From Corylus avellana (taxonomy: Eukaryota > Streptophyta > Magnoliopsida > Fagales > Betulaceae), in NCBI RefSeq assembly GCF_901000735.1, contig NC_081551.1:19124545-19188544 (forward strand): a stretch of DNA of 64,000 nucleotides, written 5' to 3'. The stretch's first letter is position 1. Each line of letters begins with the position of its first letter. Shown here piece by piece: positions 33,886 through 45,507 of the stretch. The translations under genes and the position numbers were made by a program. Below the pieces are notes generated by a model. That model saw only the letters and a program-made list of their open reading frames with translations. It was not told where the DNA came from and did not search any database.

Positions 33886-34303
33886 AATCTCCTTAGACTG
33901 CGATCCAATTGATAATGTCCCCCTTCCCCCAAACTTTCAATAGGAATAATGTTCTCCTAAACTATCAAAAATAAACAATGTCTCCTAAGACTAGTGAAAA
34001 AGACAAAATTGACCCTTAATTGTTTTTCTATCGGACAAAAATGCTACAATAAATTCGAAAAAAAAAAATATTGATAATTTTTTTTCTTGAAGAAAAAAAC
34101 TAAAAAAAAAAAAAATTTAAATTTCCACATCTTGGTTTTTTATTTAAAAAAAAAAAAAAAAAATGTTTTACTTTTTTATTTATTATTTTATTATGGGTAT
34201 TTTCTTCATGGAGGACATTGACACTTTTTGGTATTTTGGAGATATTGTTAATTAAGTGGTAGTTTGAGGGGAGTATTTGGACTTTCCCCAAAAGTAAAAT
34301 GAT
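33886..34303. repeat. Degenerate foldback MITE
   Basis: Left wording CCAATTGATAATGTCCCCC...CCAAACTTTCAATAGG and right wording TTAAGTGGTAGTTTGAGGGG...TTTGGACTTTCCCC are the two ends of the family that is better preserved at 59934-60491. Confidence 0.55.
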
Positions 34304-34855
34304 TATAAGTGAATCTAGAGTAAATCTAGTAAATTCTACATACTTTAGTGAACTAATGCTTATATATATATAATTCAGATGGTATTAGTGAATCCATATT
34401 ATATAGAGAGTGAAAATAAAGAAAAGGACAAGAGGTATTTGGTACCCTATGTTCTATCTAATGGGAAGTTTTAAGATATAAAGGGAAGGAGTAGCTCAGC
34501 AGATGATTGTGTTGCAATCTTATTTATAGGTAGACCATTTATCAACTGATTGGAAGTTATGAGGTGTGTTTTTTGTTAGTTTGGCTTTTTATGAACTGAT
34601 TGGAAGTTCTGGTACTTTTACTGCCTTTAAGGCTATGGTACTGCTGAAAGTTGATATTGGATTATAAATTTTTAGGAACTAATGGCTTACCTTGGTTGTT
34701 GATTTTGACAAGTAGTTGTTGTAAAGCTAGGTAGAAACCTTACTGGTTTTTGTTGAGTTTATTTTCTTTTCACCTTGAACTATATTTGTCCATTTATCAC
34801 TATACAGCAGAGGATTTATATACCATGATTTCCTCATATCCCTTTACATGCCTAA
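34304..34855. other. Intergenic, nothing recognised
   Basis: No convincing ORF or repeat. Confidence 0.5.
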
Positions 34856-34863
34856 CTCTTTGG

Positions 34864-35609
34864 TAGGGGTGAAATAGCGGTTGCGGTTAGCGGTTAGTGG
34901 CTAAAACCACTAACCGCAACCGCCTAGGTGGTTAGTAATTTTTACTAACAGCCTCCGCTAACCAGGTAGCGGTTAACCGCCCCTGCTAACCGGGTAGCGG
35001 TTAACCGCTTTGAGATAACCGCGTTTTTTCTAACCGCTTTTTTTTTGCCTTTTTTTGGGCCTTTTTTTTTTTTTGACCGATTTTGGGTTGGTTTTGGGCT
35101 CACTTTAAACATTTTTTTGCTCATTTTAAACGTTTTTTTTTTTTTTTTTCCTTTTCATTGCCATTTTAGCATTAAAAATTGCTATATACCAAAATCTTGT
35201 TGGCCACCTTCTACAAATCTACACATCATACAATATACAAATAAAATTACAACAAAATCATTACTTCACTTGTAGTCTTATACACAACATCGAAATAAAA
35301 TAAAACACAAACAAGTTCATAAACTCACAAGCAACCAAAAAAACCAACATGATTGAACTTGAAGCTTGAAGCCCATTTCCAAATATATATTGTTATTTAT
35401 TATATGAAATATGAAATATATATATATATAAAGCGGTTAGCGGGTAGCGGTTTTCCAAAACCCACTAACCGCTAACCGCAACCGCCTAGGCGGTTAGCGG
35501 TTTTTACTAACCGCTTTCAAAGCGTTTAGGAGGTTAACAGTTAACGGTCATAGCGGTTAGCGGTTAGCAGTTAGCGGTTGCGGTTAGGCGGTTTTAAATT
35601 TCACCCCTA
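34864..35609. mobile_element. Non-autonomous hAT-type element with GCGGTTAGCGG repeats
   Basis: 746 bp from TAGGGGTGAAATAGCGG to its inverse ...TTTCACCCCTA. The target duplication is CTCTTTGG (34856-34863) and CTCCTTGG (35610-35617), 7 of 8 matching. Both ends carry dense GCGGTTAGCGG / CTAACCGC subterminal repeats, typical binding arrays of hAT elements; the interior is T-rich and non-coding. Confidence 0.88.
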
Positions 35610-35617
35610 CTCCTTGG

Positions 35618-36310
35618 CATGTTGATTTAGCAGATTGAGGTTGTCCTAAACTCTCTGGCCATGAAACTCTACATCTGGTCAAGGAAAATGGGTACGTGAT
35701 GAGTTGGATTAAATAGTGCAAGGATGATTTGTATCTCATGGGACTATAAATTATGGGCACTCTTTTTGCTGAAGTCATATGACATTTAATTTTCTTTTAT
35801 GGTTGTTTGGCATTGGAACACTATATATATATATATACTTTTGTAATCTTATGCTATCAATTTATTTATATAAAAAATTTAAATATGTGCTTGGTATAGA
35901 TTTAAATAATAACTTTATTGAGTTTTTAATTTTTAGTCTGACAACAATACCTATCATAGTATTTTTCAATAAAAGGGAACAAGAAAAGAAATTTGATATG
36001 GTTTTATTTAGGAGCTCTAGCAAAATCTTTCTTCGAGTAGTGTATAGGGTGCAAGCTTATAGCCCATTTAATTTAGAAAACCCCATTAAAACAGCCCACA
36101 AGATGGCAATAACTCTCAGCATGCGATATGGAAAGCATTTGGGAGACATTCTGATTTTATAAAGACATTCACCAACCGTGAAGTGCTGTATAACTTGACA
36201 CCGGCTCAAAACGAGGCTCTATGTTTGGGATGCAATCTCTTCAAACGACTCCTCTAACATATCGCACAAGTTACTATCAATTACAACCTGCCAAGCGGAG
36301 TAAGGAGCAA

Positions 36311-36349
<39 letters not shown>

Positions 36350-36559
36350 TATTATAATTACATCTCATGTCTCTAACCATTTGAAATTGAAGTGATTGAA
36401 AGCAGAACCTAAGAGCAAGTTCTTCCAACTTCGCAAGTATAAATTAATTTATGTTATATAAAATATATGTATAGGAACATCATAAAGAAATTAAATAATT
36501 AAAACGAGCCTTAAGTTAAAAATTCATTCATACACTTGAACACTAATTCATAATTCCAT
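35618..36559. other. Region 3' of the PPR gene
   Basis: AT-rich with microsatellites (about 35821-35837 and 36313-36341). No gene recognised; it must contain the PPR transcript end. Confidence 0.5.
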
Positions 36560-38410
36560 CTAACTAGTGGTAGCTCGAAAGCTATCAAAATATATATCGT
36601 AAACCCTTTTGAGATCAAATGAGGAAACATTCCATATATAACCATTCAATGGAAGTGGAGGAAGATGATTAATCTCCTCGTTTCCAGCTTCTACGACTGT
36701 CACTTCCTCCAACATACCTTCCTTGGAAAGATGCTTAACAAGCACTGCTTTTGTGGCAGAATCAGGCATGAAATTAGAGTCCCTCATATCTTGGAAAGTC
36801 TTAAACGCACGATCAACCTTCCCACGCCTAAGATAAGCACGGATGAGAATCTGAAACATAAATGCATCAGGCTTTAAATTATTCCGTTGAACCATTCGAA
36901 AAAGTTTCAACACTGTGCGCAAGTCTTTCTTAACCGAGAAATATTGCATCAATCCAGTAAAAGTTGGGATATCCGGAAGAATCCCACGTAAAATCATCTC
37001 GTCAAGAAAATCTAATGGGCCACGAAGAACCACATATTGTCTACGTGACACTCTTCGCATTAGTGACGAGTACAAAATCATGTGATGAAACTTTGATAGA
37101 GGGTGACAAATTTCTTCCGCACGACGAAAAAGTCTTAAAATACCTCTCACCGTACGACGGTCAATAATATAGTTAAGAGTAACATAAGATAAGCTAATTC
37201 CATCCTCCTTTAATTTTGTGACAAGTTCACCATCCCAATAATCTTTAAATCGTTTTTCCCTCGCCTCACCATAAAAACCCCTACTCCACCGCAATGTTAA
37301 GATTTTCAACATTGTTGATGCCGTGTACGCATCATGAGTGAATCGTCCCGGTTTATTGCCCAACCAACAATAAAACGCCCATATATCGTCAACACTATTG
37401 TCCGGTAACATTCGCCAAAGAATCTTGCAGACTAGGACACTTGTCCAAGCCAGATTTGTGTCATCCAATGCCGATAAAATTTCCGGGTCAAATTTGATTT
37501 TTGACGCCAACTCCACGTCTCCTCCATCCTCATCCTCATCATCATCATCATCCTCTCCCTCCTCATGACTACATTGACGCAATGGCAAAAGTACTCCATC
37601 AATCTGCATTTCATTCCTAAGATCACTAACAACTTCGAACCGTCTTGCATCCACAAACCCCTTTAACAAAGCAGTGTACATCCTCGAGGAGCGCTTGATC
37701 CTCATTCTCGGCAATATATGGAACACCTCTATGGCAGAGTCCAATTTGCTTGAACTTACAAGGTGTTCAATTATGGTTGCGTACGTTCGAGGGTTAGGAA
37801 CCGCGTTCTCCTCCATCATCTTATAAAAAACCTTCACGGCCTCGAAATCGTTGCCCGCTTTGGCATGAACACCCATGAGTATGTTGTACGCCTCAATGCA
37901 TCGACGGCCCCTACGACCTTTTGTCTTATCCCAAAGGCGCAGTACGGAGTCGACGTCTCCGGAAGCCGCGTACCACATGAACTCGTCCATATCAATGCTT
38001 TCTTTGCTAACGCCAGGGAATTCATTGTTACGAATGGAGTCAATCAAGCCTTGAAGCTCAGAGAATCTTCGAAACCTAGCAAGGACTATGCCCAAAGCTT
38101 TGAGGGTTGTTCGGGAATGTGAAAAATGCGGAACCTTCTCTAGGATTTTTACAAGCGAGAGAGCGGAGTCCGCTGACGGCGCGTACTGGAGGGCACGAGA
38201 GACCACAAAGGAGTCCAAAAGAGGAGTGTTCACAAGAGATGCAAGCGACTTCAACGATGCATTGGACTTGAGAGCGTGTTTGAGGGAGGAAATAAGTTGG
38301 CTTCTTTGGAAATAAAGGGAGATTGCGTTCAAGGATGACAATGGCGTCAATGAACTCCTAGACAACGTGCTGTAAGAGAAACTTTGCCGAAACAACTGCT
38401 TTAAATACAT
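36560..38410 (-). CDS. Pentatricopeptide repeat protein, probably mitochondrial
   Basis: Intact intronless ORF of 616 residues from the first ATG (38408-38410); an in-frame TTG two codons earlier is not used. The N-terminus is rich in Arg, Ser and Leu with hardly any acidic residue (YLKQLFRQSFSYSTLSRSSL), as in organelle, mainly mitochondrial, targeting peptides. P-type PPR motifs are seen at about residues 172-270 (AYNILMGVHAKAGNDFEAVK, RTYATIIEHLVSSSKLDSAI) and about 480-575 (FTGLMQYFSVKKDLRTVLKL, FMFQILIRAYLRRGKVDRAF). Between them lies an acidic run (EEGEDDDDDEDEDGGD, about 283-298). PPR proteins bind organelle RNA in a sequence-specific manner. There is no DYW or E domain, so editing catalysis is not indicated. 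The exact orthologue is not recognised. Confidence 0.9.
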   Translation of the reverse strand: MYLKQLFRQSFSYSTLSRSSLTPLSSLNAISLYFQRSQLISSLKHALKSNASLKSLASLVNTPLLDSFVVSRALQYAPSADSALSLVKILEKVPHFSHSRTTLKALGIVLARFRRFSELQGLIDSIRNNEFPGVSKESIDMDEFMWYAASGDVDSVLRLWDKTKGRRGRRCIEAYNILMGVHAKAGNDFEAVKVFYKMMEENAVPNPRTYATIIEHLVSSSKLDSAIEVFHILPRMRIKRSSRMYTALLKGFVDARRFEVVSDLRNEMQIDGVLLPLRQCSHEEGEDDDDDEDEDGGDVELASKIKFDPEILSALDDTNLAWTSVLVCKILWRMLPDNSVDDIWAFYCWLGNKPGRFTHDAYTASTMLKILTLRWSRGFYGEAREKRFKDYWDGELVTKLKEDGISLSYVTLNYIIDRRTVRGILRLFRRAEEICHPLSKFHHMILYSSLMRRVSRRQYVVLRGPLDFLDEMILRGILPDIPTFTGLMQYFSVKKDLRTVLKLFRMVQRNNLKPDAFMFQILIRAYLRRGKVDRAFKTFQDMRDSNFMPDSATKAVLVKHLSKEGMLEEVTVVEAGNEEINHLPPLPLNGYIWNVSSFDLKRVYDIYFDSFRATTS

Positions 38411-39346
38411 CCTCAATGAGAGCTGATTGAATGACTGGTCGAAGGGAAGAGAAGGATGGAAGCAAGGTCGACAATTTTCTCAATAGAATTAATGTGTCAC
38501 TCAGGTGAAAGCTAAGAATCTGAAAATTGAAACTAACTGTATGTTAAAACACAAAATCACTTCATTTTAAAACAAACGCAAGAGACACTTTTCTTGAAAA
38601 TAAGTGATAATTAGAAATAAATAAGAAGTACTTGTATGAAAGAACACATGATAAACAAGACCAAACAAGAATTCAAGACCAGGATTAAAAAATATATATA
38701 TACACATCAACAATTAAAGACTGCATATCAAGAGTTAAATAAAAATAATAATAAAAAGCCAACTTGAAAGCGACAGAATTCTAGTAATTTAAAGACACGA
38801 CTAACAAAGTAAGGATCACAGTAATCTAGTTCAAAGTTCGTCTTTGCTATTTCTGAAAATCATTGTCATACCCGGACAAGCAAATGTAGGCTTGGCTGGA
38901 CAAGTCTTCTATAATATAAAATAACAAAATAAAACGCTAGAACCAAGTGAATGATGTTTGCCTTTTTGGCCCTTTAATTTGCAAGGGAAATAGTAGAAAA
39001 TTATGTAATTAATTTCAAGAAAGATGTGGCATGAATTAAATAATTTGACCCTGTCCCACCTTCATTTTATTCGACTGACGTGGCAGTGCTCATCAACCCT
39101 TAGATTTTTATTATTATTATTTTTTTAATAAGGACTAATGGACACTACTATGCCAACCTAGATGAAAATGTGATTTATAGCATTACTATATATCACAAAT
39201 TGCACAAATCACTATTTTTTAAATGGTTGGCAATAGAAACAATTTTTCTTTTCCAAACCAACCGAATCAAAGCAATATTTGACACTCAGAACAATAGAAC
39301 ACCCGCTAAAGAACTCTAAGAGCAACGTCATTTATTCACAACAGAA
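38411..39346. other. Upstream region of the PPR gene
   Basis: Non-coding AT-rich DNA that should hold the PPR promoter and 5'UTR; no clear TATA box seen. A TTATTATTATT run lies near 39108. Confidence 0.5.
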
Positions 39347-39749
39347 TGTTACATTCTTATGGAGTAGTATTTTGGTTGGGTTTGTCAATTGTAGTAGGAG
39401 TTGTTTAAGTTTCAATTGTAATTAAGAGTCTTGAGTTTATTTTAAAATTAGAATTAATATGGTTGAAAGTCTATTTAATGATTGTTTCTAATAAAAAGAT
39501 GGAAAAGAAGTTATTCCCAAACTTGAATTTGAAGGAGGTCTAGGTTCTCTCTAAGAACCTAACCAATTATCCTGTTACAGACTTGATATTCGGGTTTGTA
39601 ACACACGCAGAACCCTAGAAATGAAAAATCAAAATCTTAAAACAAACCCGCAATTCTATTTAGCATCAGATGCAACTCCCCAAACCTGCAAACATCATCT
39701 TCCACAATTTTGCACAAACCCACTGTGTGGCTGCTGAGAAAATGTGGCA
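39347..39749 (+). repeat. LTR-like segment 1
   Basis: Starts TGTTACATTC and ends near ATGTGGCA; it aligns with 42491-43179 and 45508-46215 apart from insertions in those. Wording AAGAGTCTTGAGTTT and CAAAATCTTAAAACAAACCC is shared. It has no neighbouring retrotransposon genes. Confidence 0.45.
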
Positions 39750-40243
39750 GAACCAAAAAAGAAACCTTTGACTTAGATTCAATTTGTGGTAATCCCTGTT
39801 TGGTCCCTAAACTTGTAAATTGAGCAAAATTAAGCAGCTCTCTAACCTTTGTGTTAGATTCAATTAGAATCTTCACTTGCAAACCATCTCTAAGGGTAAT
39901 TGATTCCATCAAAGGGTGACCTATCAATAAACTATCCAAATTGCATTTCTGGAGTCAATTTTCGTAAAATGCAAGCTGATGTTTAAGTGCATGGCTGGAT
40001 GATGCTATAGATTATTGGCATTTGGCAACTTTGTTAATAGTTGCAGATGTATTTTCTACAAGGAAAGAAACAAATAACAAGATGAGACTTCCCAAGCCAA
40101 CTCCCCTATGGTCTATTATGCTTACCCCATGGGATTTGAACCAGGTTTAGGAGGAAGAGGCGTGCCATAAATCATAGTTTCCCGCGGCTAGATAAGCTAT
40201 ATTGCGTGGCTTCTGTAAATTTCATTGCTCAACAAAATCCATT
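39750..40243. other. Spacer between LTR-like segment and Mutator-like element
   Basis: Contains TAACCTTTGTGTTAGATTCAATTAG (39843-39867), the inverse of which recurs at 41691-41714. No gene recognised; the minus-strand ORF here has no known content. Confidence 0.45.
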
Positions 40244-40252
40244 TTAATTTTT

Positions 40253-41052
40253 GGAGAAATTTCAGAAAACCCCCCTGAAGTTCCAACCGATTTGAAATAC
40301 CTCTCCTGAATTTTCAAAACTCTCACTTAGGCCCCTTAAACTTCTGTTTTCTCTCACTTTTGACCATTTTAACTTTTTGTACCTATTTTACCCTCAACCA
40401 AAATTACGCCATTTTACCCTCAACCAAAACTACGTCGTTTTGGACTAAAAAACTACGCCGTTTTGGGCTTCAAAACTACAACACATACCCAGCCCAAAAC
40501 GACGTCGTTTTAGGCATTAATTTAATTTTTTTTTTAAAAAAAAAAAAAAAAAGCAAAATAAATAAATTAAAAAAAATTAATCGGTGGTCAATAATTGGTA
40601 TCGAACCACCCCATGGCCAAGGGTGATCCGCCACTTCTGGTTGATCGCATTTGGGGTGGCCGGACCACCCCAAATGCAACCGATCCCCGCTTATTTGAGT
40701 TTGGACCACCCCATGGCCATATCCCGCCACCCCCACCGGCAAGGTGGCTTTGATTATTTTTTTTTTTTTGAAAATTTTTAAATTGTGCTTTTTTTAAAAA
40801 AAAAAAAAAAATTAATGCCTAAAACGACATCATTTTGGGCTGGGTAGGTGTTGTAGTTTTAGGACACAAAACGACGTAGTTTTGGGGAGGGTAAAATGGG
40901 TATAAAAAAAGTCAAATTGTTTGACTTTTACGTTAAAATGGTCCAAAATGAGAGAAAATGGAAGTTCAGAGAGTTTAAGTGAGAGTTTTAAAAATTCAGA
41001 ACAGGTATTTCAAATCGACTGAAACTTCAAGGGAGTTTTTTGAAGCTTCCCC
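40253..41052. mobile_element. Mutator-like non-autonomous element with 9-bp target duplication
   Basis: 800 bp with a perfect 9-bp target duplication TTAATTTTT (40244-40252 and 41053-41061). Long terminal inverted repeats begin GGAGAAATTTCAGAAAAC (left) and GGGGAAGCTTCAAAAAAC (right, inverted) and run over 100 bp. The core carries AACGACGTCGTTTT motifs and the GGGGTGGCCGGACCACCCC block. No transposase. Confidence 0.9.
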
Positions 41053-41061
41053 TTAATTTTT

Positions 41062-41779
41062 TCTTCGCATTAAATATACCATAGCACCTGGAAAAGGAAA
41101 AACCGCAGGGATGATACTATCCGGGTTGTGCATACTATTCAAGTGCATATATGATTTTAAAATTCAACTACTCCCACTCAGCAGGCAATTTCAGAAGCCA
41201 CGCTAGCATCTTTTCAAGTGTGCCCTCTTGAATATTCTATGGTTGGAAATGGCTCGGTTTCCAGATTTAGGAGCCAAAAGAATGTTCACTCTATGCACTG
41301 CACTAGCCCAGAGCAAGAAACAATATGCGCAACTTCCCGAATACACTTGCTGGAGCTGATTCAACTGCCAACGGTCATATTTTCACTCACCCCATAATCC
41401 TCATTGTAGTCAATAAGTTATTATTAAGAAATCTACTTGATTCAATTAGTATAACTTACAAGAGCCTTTAGAAAATGTACTACCAAAGGCTTTTAACCAT
41501 AGCCAAACTAACTAACCTGCAAACCCACTCAGTAAGTTGTGGAGTTCTCAAACTCTTCATCTCTATTCATTTCTAATAGGTGGTGGTGGTGGTTGGTTGT
41601 TAGTGATTGGGGAGAATGGGTGTGTGGATCATGCGTCCTGGCCAGTTAAATGGTCTTAGGTGGCTTGCAAGTGAAGCTTCTTGTAAGCTATACTAATTGA
41701 ATCTAACACAAAGGTTATATAGCCGCTTGACATCACTCAATTAAAAAATGCGTGAGGTAAAAGTAAGTTATTTGGTGCC
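41062..41779. other. Non-coding stretch 5' of the bHLH121 fragment
   Basis: No coding content recognised. A GGTGGTGGTGGTTGG run lies at 41580. Repeated at 44080-44797. Confidence 0.5.
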
Positions 41780-42440
41780 ATGAATTCAAGTTTTGGTCAA
41801 CTGATGGAGGAACATCGCCGTGTTATGGTGGAAAACAACGAAAGTAGAAGGCTCCCAAAGCTTCCTAAGGATACTTGTGATTTTTTGAAAGAATCACGTG
41901 AGCTGACACGAAAGAACAATGATCTCAGGGAAGAGAGAGCATCTCTTGAATTTAATAGTGAGAACCTTAATATTCAATATCAACAGAGACTCAAAGGAAT
42001 GTTCCCAAGGGCTGCTATGGATGACACCAATCTCATGGCCCCACCATCTTATCAATTTTTGGTGCCGATGCTGATGCCTCCAGGGCCAATTCCAATGCAT
42101 CCATCTATGCAGCCATACCCCTTTAGAAATCAGAATCCAAGAAAGACTTTGTTCAACTTTTGATCCATATATATTTAACTCAGAATACCTTGGTCGAACA
42201 ACAACTCACCCAGCATGTTGATGTATGCAATCAATTCCCCATCTTGGGCAAACAAGACTCCAAAAAACAAGTCATATAGGGAGATCAGAAATCCTAGTAG
42301 GCCAAAAAATTATGAAGAAACAGTTCTAGTTGATGCAATTAAATTGCTCAAGAACCTCACGTCGCTACTCTAATGGAAGTAATTGATGAGGAACCAGTGG
42401 AAGAAGAGATATTGTCCGATAATGGCTGAGTTTCTTTCTC
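41780..42440 (+). pseudogene. Scrambled bHLH121-like transcription factor fragment, copy 1
   Basis: The 127-codon ORF at 41780-42163 contains ESRELTRKNNDLREERASL, ENLNIQYQQRLKGMFP, MAPPSYQF and PPGPIPMHPSMQPYPF, the C-terminal half of plant bHLH121 (basic helix-loop-helix factor of the iron-homeostasis group). The frame then breaks; behind it (42180-42375) shifted frames give KQDSKNKS-like wording of the same protein and then RPKIYEETVLVDAIKLLKNL-like wording, which resembles helix 2 of the bHLH domain. In the real gene helix 2 comes before the C-terminal half, so the order is inverted. The basic region and helix 1 are missing. It is not a functional factor. Confidence 0.7.
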
Positions 42441-42490
42441 GTTTTCCAGAAGTTCATGCTTGAAGATAAGGATGTTTTTAGGGGGAGGAA

Positions 42491-43179
42491 TGTTACAGTC
42501 CTATGATCTTTATGTCTATCTCTTGAGAGTAGAGTTAAGTAGTATTTTAGTTGGGCCTGTCAAATTTAGTAGGAGTCCTTTCAATTTCAATTGTGGTTAA
42601 GAGTCTTGAGTTTGTTTTACGTTAGAGAAATGTTAGGGGTACCAAATCTTTTACCAAGAGAGTCCTATCAAACTGATGTGTAACTCATTTATTGGTATCC
42701 GTTACATTTCTTTTAATTAATTTTTTTTTTTTCTCTCTGATGAATGACTTACACATCAATTTAGTAAACATCTCTTTATAAAAAATTTGATACAACCTAA
42801 CATATCTCTTTATGTTATGGGTCTGGTGGGTTGATTGTTAATAGGCAAGTTAATTGTTCAGGCTAACTACCCATAAGCCATAAGGCACATTACATTTTAC
42901 ATTAGGATTAATATGGTTGTAAGTCTATATAAAGAGTTTTTCATTCTAACAAAAAGATAGAAAAGAAGTCTATTCGCAAACGTGAATTTGAAGGAGTCCT
43001 AAGTTTCCTCCAAAAACTTAAATTCAGGTTTCCTAACACAGAACCCTAGAGACGAAAAATCAAAATCTTAAAACAAACCCACAAATCTATTTAGCATCAG
43101 ATGCAACTCCCAAAACCTGCAAACTTCATCTTCCACAATTTTGCACAAACCTACCATTTGGCTACTGAGAAAATGTGCA
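42491..43179 (+). repeat. LTR-like segment 2, preceded by a polypurine tract
   Basis: TTAGGGGGAGGAA (42478-42490) followed by TGTTACAGTCC resembles the polypurine tract and LTR start of a Gypsy-type element. A TATA-like TCTATATAAAG lies near 42925 and it ends near AAATGTGCA. It contains the MITE at 42624-42809. Confidence 0.45.
42624..42809. mobile_element. MITE with about 65-bp inverted repeats, copy 1
   Basis: Left end AGAGAAATGTTAGGGGTACC and right end (inverted) AGAGATATGTTAGGTTGTA, both leading into GATGTGTAA(C/G)TCATT. It is absent from LTR-like segment 1, so it inserted after the segments separated. Confidence 0.7.
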
Positions 43180-43343
43180 AAACAAAAAAAGAAAACCCCT
43201 ATAATTTATAATTTCAGTTACCTTGACTCCTAGACAATACTGACCACCAACCAAAAAGAAAAAAGAATAAGAACATGAAAAAACTAACGACACCCTTTTG
43301 AGCCTGAAAAGTTTTCCGCTTAACTTGACAAATTTACATTCCC

Positions 43344-43770
43344 ATATTTTCCGGCCGTTCTCATTCTCCGTTTCCTCGGCATCCAAACGTAGGGTAAAAA
43401 AGCAATAAAAGAATCCCGTTGATACAAAAAAAAACAAAATTTGAAAATTTTCCCAAGTGAAGACACAATCAGAAAGGAATTGATACGGCGGGCCAGTGTA
43501 ACAATTAGATCAATCAACTCCAAATTTGACCAGAATAACACCTTACTCAAAATCAGAAAAAAAAAAATTAAAAAAAAAAAAAAAAAAATGACTCACCTTC
43601 CCAATTGGATCCACGAGCGAACTATCTTGGATCTGATTCTGAAGAAGACGAAATTCTTCGTTAGGGTGTGAGAGGGAGAGAGAGAGAGAGATAGAGAGAG
43701 AGCGAGCGTGGTGGTTATTCGGTTTTAGGGTCGAATAGGGCTAATAGGAGATGAAAGATATTTTTGCTAT
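43344..43770 (-). promoter_or_regulatory. Solo DUF2828 promoter-leader, copy 1
   Basis: On the minus strand it carries the promoter module, CCCTAAAACCGAATAACCACC, a CT repeat, the leader exon with donor at 43597/43596 and the first part of the leader intron up to GGAAAATATGG. There the match to DUF2828 units ends and unrelated sequence follows; no DUF2828 coding sequence is attached. Confidence 0.7.
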
Positions 43771-43794
43771 TAAAGGGAGACTGACGATATTTTT

Positions 43795-43894
43795 NNNNNN
43801 NNNNNNNNNNNNNNNNNNNNNNNNNNNNNNNNNNNNNNNNNNNNNNNNNNNNNNNNNNNNNNNNNNNNNNNNNNNNNNNNNNNNNNNNNNNNNN
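43795..43894. other. Scaffold gap (100 N)
   Basis: Exactly 100 N between the two copies of the 2.9-kb duplication. Confidence 0.99.
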
Positions 43895-44797
43895 TAGTTT
43901 TGGGGAGGGTAAAATGGGTATAAAAAAAGTCAAATTGTTTGACTTTTACGTTAAAATGGTCCAAAATGAGAGAAAATGGAAGTTCAGAGAGTTTAAGTGA
44001 GAGTTTTAAAAATTCAGAACAGGTATTTCAAATCGACTGAAACTTCAAGGGAGTTTTTTGAAGCTTCCCCTTAATTTTTTCTTCGCATTAAATATACCAT
44101 AGCACCTGGAAAAGGAAAAACCGCAGGGATGATACTATCCGGGTTGTGCATACTATTCAAGTGCATATATGATTTTAAAATTCAACTACTCCCACTCAGC
44201 AGGCAATTTCAGAAGCCACGCTAGCATCTTTTCAAGTGTGCCCTCTTGAATATTCTATGGTTGGAAATGGCTCGGTTTCCAGATTTAGGAGCCAAAAGAA
44301 TGTTCACTCTATGCACTGCACTAGCCCAGAGCAAGAAACAATATGCGCAACTTCCCGAATACACTTGCTGGAGCTGATTCAACTGCCAACGGTCATATTT
44401 TCACTCACCCCATAATCCTCATTGTAGTCAATAAGTTATTATTAAGAAATCTACTTGATTCAATTAGTATAACTTACAAGAGCCTTTAGAAAATGTACTA
44501 CCAAAGGCTTTTAACCATAGCCAAACTAACTAACCTGCAAACCCACTCAGTAAGTTGTGGAGTTCTCAAACTCTTCATCTCTATTCATTTCTAATAGGTG
44601 GTGGTGGTGGTTGGTTGTTAGTGATTGGGGAGAATGGGTGTGTGGATCATGCGTCCTGGCCAGTTAAATGGTCTTAGGTGGCTTGCAAGTGAAGCTTCTT
44701 GTAAGCTATACTAATTGAATCTAACACAAAGGTTATATAGCCGCTTGACATCACTCAATTAAAAAATGCGTGAGGTAAAAGTAAGTTATTTGGTGCC

Positions 44798-45460
44798 ATG
44801 AATTCAAGTTTTGGTCAACTGATGGAGGAACATCGCCGTGTTATGGTGGAAAACAACGAAAGTAGAAGGCTCCCAAAGCTTCCTAAGGATACTTGTGATT
44901 TTTTGAAAGAATCACGTGAGCTGACACGAAAGAACAATGATCTCAGGGAAGAGAGAGCATCTCTTGAATTTAATAGTGAGAACCTTAATATTCAATATCG
45001 ACAGAGACTCAAAGGAATGTTCCCCAGGGCTGCTATGGATGACACCAATCTCATGGCCCCACCATCTTATCAATTTTTGGTGCCGATGCTGATGCCTCCA
45101 GGGCCAATTCCAATGCATCCATCTATGCAGCCATACCCCTTCAGAAATCAGAATCCAAGAAAGACTTTGTTCAGCTTTTGATCCATATATATTTAACTCA
45201 GAATACCTTGGTCGAACAACAACTCACCCAGCATGTTGATGTATGCAATCAATTGCCCATCTTGGGCAAACAAGACTCCAAAAACAAGTCATATAGGGAG
45301 ATCAGAAATCCTAGTAGGCCAAAAATTTATGAAGAAACAGTTCTAGTTGATGCAATTAAATTGCTCAAGAACCTCACGTCGCTACTCTAATGGAAGTAAT
45401 TGATGAGGAACCAGTGGAAGAAGAGATATTGTCCGATAATGGCTGAGTTTCTTTCTCGTT
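44798..45460 (+). pseudogene. Scrambled bHLH121-like fragment, copy 2
   Basis: Same content and order as copy 1 at 41780-42440, with a few substitutions. The second part (45178-45390) is open in one frame here and shows LTQHVDVCNQ, KQDSKNKS and then the helix-2-like RPKIYEETVLVDAIKLLKNL more clearly. Confidence 0.7.
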
Positions 45461-45507
45461 TTCCAGAAGTTCGTGCTTGAAGATAAGGATGTTTTTAGGG
45501 GGAGGAA

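Noticed and set aside
37763..38122. Plus-strand ORFs opposite the PPR gene
   Set aside because: Shadow frames of the intact minus-strand gene with no recognisable content.
38411..38416. PPR start two codons upstream
   Set aside because: The codon there is TTG; the first ATG is at 38408-38410.
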